From positions 124,001-188,000 of the forward strand of contig NZ_CP159406.1 of the NCBI RefSeq assembly GCF_040500525.1: a DNA stretch of 64,000 nt, in the 5' to 3' direction. The translations under genes were made by a program, and so were the position numbers. Below the pieces are notes generated by a model. The model was not told where the DNA came from, did no database searches, and saw only the letters and a list, made by a program, of their open reading frames with translations. Positions 59,701 through 64,000 of this stretch are shown here, piece by piece (the first letter of the stretch is position 1; each line of letters starts with the position of its first letter). Origin of the DNA: Azospirillum formosense (GTDB lineage: Bacteria > Pseudomonadota > Alphaproteobacteria > Azospirillales > Azospirillaceae).

Positions 59701-62082
59701 CTGGTGGCCGACGCGATCTTGAGTGCGGGGCCGGGGGCGCCCGACCTTGTCTTTTCCGACGAGGACCGAATCGCCGCCGCCGGGCGTCGTTTCGGACCCC
59801 ATTTCAAGAAGGGATGGGACCCCGTCCTGATGCTGCATCAGAACGCCGTCTCGCATCTCGGCGTGTTCCGTCGGGAGGCGGTGGTCGCCATCGGCGGCTT
59901 CCGGGAGGGGCTGGAGGGCGCGCAGGACCACGACCTCGTGCTGCGGCTCATGCGGTGGCGCCGACCGGACGGCACGCCGCCACGCATCCTGCATGTGCCC
60001 GGCGCGCTCTACCATTGGCGGGTCGGCGAGCACTCGACGGCCTCCTCGGTGGCGGCCAAGCCCTACGCGCTCACCGCCGGCTGCCGGGCCGTGCAGGATC
60101 ACCTCGATGCCACCAGCCCAGGCGCCCGGGTCTTGCCGATCGCCAGCGTCGCCGGCTATCGGGTCCTCTGGCCCCGGCCTCCCGCCCAGGTGACGGTCAG
60201 CGTCATCCTGGGCGAGGCGGTGGAGCTGATGGCGGCGCGGACGATCCGGTCCAGCCTGACGGCCATCGGGGACACGCGAACCGCCGAAATTCTGTTCTGC
60301 ACCCCCGACGGCGCGGCGGTCCGCATCGCCGCCGACGGGCGGGAGGAGACGGCCGGTCCCGCAGGTGGACCGGATGGAGCGCGAACTCCGCCGGCGATCC
60401 GTCGGCGGCTCGCCACCCTGGCGACGGGCACTTTCGTGCTGTTCTGCCACCCGATGGTCCGTTTCGACCGGGGCGGCTGGTTGGAGGAGCTGACGGCCTT
60501 CGCCTGGAGCCATCGGGGAGGAAGCCGCCGGGCGGACGACGGTGGAACGGCCGGGCCCGGTGTGGACGCGGTCGGGCCCAAGCTGGTGGACGGGGCGGGG
60601 AGCACGATCAGTTGCGGCCTGCTGCCGGATCGCCGGGTCATCGCCTGGCGGTTGGGCTGGGGGGCTTCCGCCCTGGCGCCGGGCTATTTCGGCCGTCTCG
60701 CCTTCTCCCATGAGGAGGCGCTCCTGGACGAGCTGTGCCTGCTGGTGCGGCGCGATGCGATCGCCGGAACCGGCTGGCTGAACGGCGCGTCCGGGTACCG
60801 CATGTCCCTTGATCTCCTCGATCTCCTGCTGCGCCTGGAGGCGGCCGGTGGACGCTGCGCGGTGGTTCCCGACGCGGTCGTTTCGCTGGACGCGCCCGCA
60901 GCCTTCAACGCGGCCCTCCTGGCCCACAGCGACCCGCAGGATGTCTGGACCTTTCTGAGCCGCTGGAGCGGCCGTCTCGACCCGGAGGCGCGCCACAACC
61001 CCAACCTCGTCACCGGAGCCGACTGCTACCGGCCGCGCGGCCCCGGTGGAGAGCCGGCGCCAGGCGCGATCTGCCGGTCGGACGGTTCGCTTCCGGTCGC
61101 TTATAAGATCGACGCGTTCTGGTGCGACCGCCACGGGATGTATTTTGAAGGGTGGGTGCACTGCCACCAGCACCGGGTGACCGGGCTGCGCATCCGGGTC
61201 GGGGAGGATGCCTACGAGGTGCCGTCGTTCCGGCGGCGGGACGACCTGCTGGCCTTTCATCCGGAGCACCCGCATGTGGCGGAGGGCGGCTTCGTCGGCT
61301 ACGTCCAGTGCCGGCCCGGCCAGCCGGTCAGCCTGGAGGTGACCAGCGAGGGGGGCAGCCGCTCCGTCCCGGTCGATCTGCCCAAGGGCAGCCTGCTCAA
61401 GGAGCCCTGGACGGAGTTCCAGCGCGACATCGCCGACGCCTCCATTCACACGCTCAAGCGCTTCATCGCCGAGGTCAACGAGCGCCGGCTCACCGTGGCC
61501 GAGATCGGATCCCGCCACGTCGGCGAGGCCAGCGAGAACATGCGCAGCTACTTCCAGGGGGCCGGGCGCTACATCGGCATCGACATCCACGCCGCCCCGG
61601 GGGTCGACGTGGTCGGCGACGCCCATGCCCTGGACCGGCTGGTCGGCCGCGGCTGCATCGACGCGGTCTTCTCGCTGTCGGTGATCGAGCATCTGGCCTA
61701 CCCCTGGGTGCTCGCCGCGGCGACCAACCGCGCCCTGGCGATGGGCGGCCTGGTCTTCCACAGCGCGCCGCAGACCTACCCGCTGCACGAACAGCCCAAC
61801 GACTTCTGGCGCTACTCCGACGAGGCGCTCAAGGTCCTCTTCGGCCCGCAGACCGGCTTCGAGGTGATCGCCGCCGGCATGGTCAACGCCATGCACATGC
61901 ATCCCGAGGAGCGCCGCGGCGTCTTCGCCACCATCCCCCTCAATCCCGGCTACGGGAACGCCTTCATCCTCGCCCGCAAGGTCCGCGACCTCCCCGACGG
62001 CGCCGTCGCCTGGCCCATCGACGACAACCAAAGCCACGACCGCGCGAAGCTCTATCCTCAGAGGCCGTCGACGGGGCAGTGA
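56794..62082 (+). CDS. Giant GT2-TPR-GT2-methyltransferase fusion
   Basis: This is a 1762-residue protein. The order is: N-terminal Cys-pair zinc ribbon (ACPACRTAG, CTCAACGQLF, 1-60); a pseudo-GT-like segment with VLFYGDEDRLEG near 203; GT2 domain 1 (TVSVLIPTHAQETLL near 305, LNDDTEG near 391); a TPR-like helical region (about 610-820, RHTLGNLLARGGRLEAAAAA); GT2 domain 2 (FSVIMPVYEPALADLARAID near 870, LLDQDDELD near 955); a further glycosyltransferase-like part; and a C-terminal methyltransferase type 11 domain (VAEIGSRHVGEASENM near 1568, SLSVIEHLAYPWVLA). It has no membrane helices. It probably builds or modifies a repeating glycan in one polypeptide. ATG 56794 overlaps the upstream stop. 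Confidence 0.75.
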   Translation: MTPMPGFLQHIDFDDALPTVEAACPACRTAGEHPVAGCAGEGGSRPMRLCTCAACGQLFLAGPVASDKAPAGWASVAPADAVAMLDEVEDPRDYAAWVARFDRLDAEERARIARLAAGPGLPRVRACVFDETGWRRPEGRPDVTDQILPVEAWFPGGPCAGPTDGLADDDLVLFLHDGARLRPHAAFLVADAARLRPDGVLFYGDEDRLEGTMRVDPFFKPSFSRDLFAGLDFLSAVCAVRVRALRLPDARLAPPAVAERVALEAPPDGIVHIPHILHHGVQPEALARRRPLPGATPAAADPGTVSVLIPTHAQETLLRACVESLYRLNPATAIDLILVDNSRSPDYRRMLETLCEGRSAQILDWPEPFNFARMMNAAAARAVGRCLCFLNDDTEGLTPGWLAAMARQALRPDIGTVGARLLYSDGSVQHGGVVLTGGSGAAHLHHRVPMGSDGHGGLAGLRQEVSAVTAACMVVETAKFQAAGGFDEAAFAVNFNDVDLCLRLAEGGLASLYLPEATLHHHESVSRRRSADRRTRIDGQRELHRLTSRWRLAERPDRFHNPNLSLALLDGGLAFPPRTAAPWRADGFSGRPPASVSESSGGEGAGEGSWRHRQRLETARRHFQDDRPADAARAGLAVLADPRAPRPMMAAAAGVVALCAERGGARNVAERFLRRAVQLDPERVEHRHTLGNLLARGGRLEAAAAAYEAVVAQDPDFVESLRSLATVSEALGREGRAVEALSAACLRVPDRGELWAALLDTAWRTGHLSHVLAAVNRVEPTRGLAFAHALFQALGARHRVKLVAREAKSRGIDLTAANAPTAAEVARHRRFLTAGDPKDEPEDGWVRIADERLRRRAGRVDRDAAAAIRFSVIMPVYEPALADLARAIDSLLRQSHAGWELCIADDASANPRVSAFLSARAADDPRIRVTRRAARGHISAASNTALAMAGGEYLVLLDQDDELDADALLLVADAILSAGPGAPDLVFSDEDRIAAAGRRFGPHFKKGWDPVLMLHQNAVSHLGVFRREAVVAIGGFREGLEGAQDHDLVLRLMRWRRPDGTPPRILHVPGALYHWRVGEHSTASSVAAKPYALTAGCRAVQDHLDATSPGARVLPIASVAGYRVLWPRPPAQVTVSVILGEAVELMAARTIRSSLTAIGDTRTAEILFCTPDGAAVRIAADGREETAGPAGGPDGARTPPAIRRRLATLATGTFVLFCHPMVRFDRGGWLEELTAFAWSHRGGSRRADDGGTAGPGVDAVGPKLVDGAGSTISCGLLPDRRVIAWRLGWGASALAPGYFGRLAFSHEEALLDELCLLVRRDAIAGTGWLNGASGYRMSLDLLDLLLRLEAAGGRCAVVPDAVVSLDAPAAFNAALLAHSDPQDVWTFLSRWSGRLDPEARHNPNLVTGADCYRPRGPGGEPAPGAICRSDGSLPVAYKIDAFWCDRHGMYFEGWVHCHQHRVTGLRIRVGEDAYEVPSFRRRDDLLAFHPEHPHVAEGGFVGYVQCRPGQPVSLEVTSEGGSRSVPVDLPKGSLLKEPWTEFQRDIADASIHTLKRFIAEVNERRLTVAEIGSRHVGEASENMRSYFQGAGRYIGIDIHAAPGVDVVGDAHALDRLVGRGCIDAVFSLSVIEHLAYPWVLAAATNRALAMGGLVFHSAPQTYPLHEQPNDFWRYSDEALKVLFGPQTGFEVIAAGMVNAMHMHPEERRGVFATIPLNPGYGNAFILARKVRDLPDGAVAWPIDDNQSHDRAKLYPQRPSTGQ

Positions 62083-62359
62083 CGATGATGTTTCCCCGCC
62101 TGACGGAGTGAGGATCGACGATCCTGTTACCTTGAGTTGATCATTTGCAATCAAATTACCGATTGAAATAATCAATCCCCTGTTTCTTGGACTGCCTTCG
62201 ATGCAAGATTTTTCATTGGTGCCGCATTGCCTTTGTTCAGGCGCATCCTGGCACGGTTGGGTTGTTGATTCGTCATTTTGTTAGTGGAATTTTGAAGTCT
62301 GCCCAGTTATTTTTCGAACGGGATTGGATGGGCATCCGCTGCGGGAAAGGAAATAAGAA

Positions 62360-64000
62360 ATGATTGTGGAAGCGGTCGGGAACGGCAATTGGATTGGCGG
62401 CTTTTATAAGGATGGAACGCCATTTCCAGACAAAAATAACCTGACGCTGTCCACCATCCCCGCAGGGAATGGCAGCACTCAGTGGATGATATCGTATCAG
62501 GTTGATGGCAATACGCACGATGCCGTTCTTTATGGCTCGTTCGGCGGAAGCAACCTTAATGATCTTTCAGGGAATCTGTCGGAGATCAGGTTCTATATTC
62601 GTGATGCTCAAGGAAACCGGAACATTTTCCGGACGATCCGCGACATCAATGTCGATGTGCAGGCCTTCATGGGAAGCACCTGGGCGACGCTGATGGCCGG
62701 CAGCGATGTTCTCGTCGGCGGCAGCCTGAACGATCGCCTTGAGGGCTTTGCCGGCAACGACTCGCTGCTGGGCGGCGGCGGCGGCGACACCCTCGTCGGC
62801 GGCGGCGGTCATGACACCATCGATGGCGGTGACGGCGACGACACGTTGATCCTGTCGTCGTTCCCAACCTCGGTGACGGCGCTGGGCAATGGGCGTTGGC
62901 GGTTGGACACCGTCGACGGCAGCGTCACGGTCCAGAACATTGAAAATGTCCAAATCCAGGGGCAGCCGGTCATGCCGATCAGCCAGCTCCTGGCCGGGCA
63001 GGGCATGGTGATCCTTTCCACCGCCGCGAGCGGGGCCGAAGGCGATCAGGGTGCTACGGCCCTCACCTTCACCGTCCTCCGCTACGGCGATGTCCAGAAT
63101 GCGGCCTCGGTCGGCTGGAGCCTTGAGGGAAGCGGAAGCAATCCGGCAAGCGGCAGTGATTTCCTGGGCGATGTCCTGCCGTCCGGAACGGTCAGCTTCG
63201 CCGCCGGCGAGACCTCCAAGACCATCACGGTGATGGTGGCCGGCGACCAGACCGTCGAGGCGGACAAGCACTTCACCGTCAGCCTTTCCAATCCGGTGGG
63301 CGGCACCATCCTCATCGGGGCCGCCATGGGCACCATCTTCGACGATGACGGTGCCGGCATGACCCTGCGCGCCCATGGCGCCTACACCATGGACACCGAG
63401 GCGAATTGGGTCGGGGAGTTTTCGGAAAACATCACTCTGTCCGACCGGTCGGAGACTGCGTTCCGCATCACGTTCGACAATGGCGAGTACGACATCTGGA
63501 CCGGCACGGGTTTCCAGTATGACGCCAATGGCGATCCGGTGGCCGGCACGATCACGTCCCGGTCCTGGTACGAACCCGACGGGACGCTCAACCTGAAGGT
63601 GGACGTCAACATCCCCGTGGCTGCCCTGAACACGGCCATCGAGACGAACGCCGACTACGCTTACAAGCAGCTTTACCTGTCGCGTTCGGACGACGTCGTG
63701 CTGGGCGCCGGCAACGACCGGTTCTCCGGTTTCGGCGGCAACGACAGCCTGCTGGGGGGCGCCGGCAACGACACCCTGCATGGTGGTTCCGGCAATGACA
63801 CGCTGCGTGGCGAAGCCGGCGACGATTTCCTGGTGGGTGGAACGGGCGCCGATCTGCTCGACGGCGGAACCGGAAGTGACAGCGCCGGCTATTACGACTC
63901 GAGCGCGGGCGTGACGGTGAACCTCACCCTGACCGGACCCCAGGTCAGCGCGGGCGACGCCGGCGGCGATGTCCTGATCAGCATCGAGAATCTCGGGGGT
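62360..64000 (+). CDS. Calx-beta/RTX protein, cut by the window edge
   Basis: The frame is open from ATG 62360 (AAAGGA just upstream) to the last base: 547 codons without a stop, so the gene continues past the window. The N-terminus (MIVEAVGNGNWIGGFYKDG) is not a known domain. RTX repeats appear near residues 125-160 (VGGSLNDRLEGFAGNDSLLGG). A Calx-beta domain follows (about 215-340; ALTFTVLRYGDVQNAASVGW, DKHFTVSLSNPVGG), then a beta region and a second RTX block (about 445-515). No signal peptide. Probably another type I-secreted calcium-binding surface protein. Its C-terminal cassette is not visible. Confidence 0.7.
   Translation, partial: MIVEAVGNGNWIGGFYKDGTPFPDKNNLTLSTIPAGNGSTQWMISYQVDGNTHDAVLYGSFGGSNLNDLSGNLSEIRFYIRDAQGNRNIFRTIRDINVDVQAFMGSTWATLMAGSDVLVGGSLNDRLEGFAGNDSLLGGGGGDTLVGGGGHDTIDGGDGDDTLILSSFPTSVTALGNGRWRLDTVDGSVTVQNIENVQIQGQPVMPISQLLAGQGMVILSTAASGAEGDQGATALTFTVLRYGDVQNAASVGWSLEGSGSNPASGSDFLGDVLPSGTVSFAAGETSKTITVMVAGDQTVEADKHFTVSLSNPVGGTILIGAAMGTIFDDDGAGMTLRAHGAYTMDTEANWVGEFSENITLSDRSETAFRITFDNGEYDIWTGTGFQYDANGDPVAGTITSRSWYEPDGTLNLKVDVNIPVAALNTAIETNADYAYKQLYLSRSDDVVLGAGNDRFSGFGGNDSLLGGAGNDTLHGGSGNDTLRGEAGDDFLVGGTGADLLDGGTGSDSAGYYDSSAGVTVNLTLTGPQVSAGDAGGDVLISIENLGG

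Noticed and set aside
58963..62175. 1070-codon minus-strand frame opposite the giant fusion.
   Set aside because: Shadow of the coding frame at 56794-62082, which carries clear catalytic motifs.

Overview
The window is high-GC DNA (roughly two thirds G+C). It carries a RepA_C-type plasmid initiator with iterons, a ParA/ParB pair, molybdenum-storage genes and many polysaccharide and RTX genes. This points to a large plasmid or chromid of an alphaproteobacterial diazotroph, most plausibly Azospirillum or a close Rhodospirillales relative. The assignment is inference from gene content and style; no rRNA, tRNA or marker gene is present.

Layout. (1) 1-2553 is the replication region: two tandem minus-strand small RNAs with anti-Shine-Dalgarno motifs, repA on the minus strand, and direct-repeat iterons on both sides of repA. 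(2) 2554-12355 is a tightly overlapping plus-strand operon: ABC-2 permease, FkbM methyltransferase, ABC ATPase with a sugar-binding tail, FkbM methyltransferase with a 63-bp repeat coiled coil, GT4-GT2 fusion, GDP-mannose-dehydratase-like enzyme and two GT2 enzymes. It looks like synthesis, capping and export of a surface polysaccharide. (3) 12365-31963 continues the theme: a GT61-like enzyme, a beta-helix RTX protein, a UDP-sugar dehydrogenase, further glycosyltransferases, a serralysin-type metalloprotease, a second ABC export pair, an FAD oxidoreductase and a methyltransferase-GT2 fusion. (4) 31974-33921 is parA-parB with two copies of a palindrome that is a candidate centromere. (5) 34100-39695 holds two paralogous DUF4347-RTX proteins in tandem, with shared promoter-proximal boxes and identical terminator hairpins. 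(6) 40105-41779 is mosB-mosA, molybdenum storage. (7) 42459-49266 is a minus-strand group: a HAD-domain protein, two CgeB-like glycosyltransferases and a methyltransferase. (8) 49898-64000 contains a seven-module RTX protein, a zinc-ribbon methyltransferase, a 1762-residue GT2-TPR-GT2-methyltransferase fusion and the start of a Calx-beta/RTX protein cut by the window edge.

How it fits together. Most of the window is a cell-surface island: sugar-nucleotide enzymes, glycosyltransferases, methyltransferases and two ABC exporters make and export glycans, while five complete RTX-type proteins and one partial one are probably exported to act on or sit in the extracellular matrix. No type I secretion transporter or outer-membrane channel is visible, so secretion of the RTX proteins must use genes elsewhere. 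The RTX proteins end in one of two recurring C-terminal cassettes: a roughly 180-residue domain in three proteins, and a six-repeat FG-GAP-like domain in two. Starts were chosen from ribosome-binding sites and overlaps. All function calls are by reading motifs, without database search.
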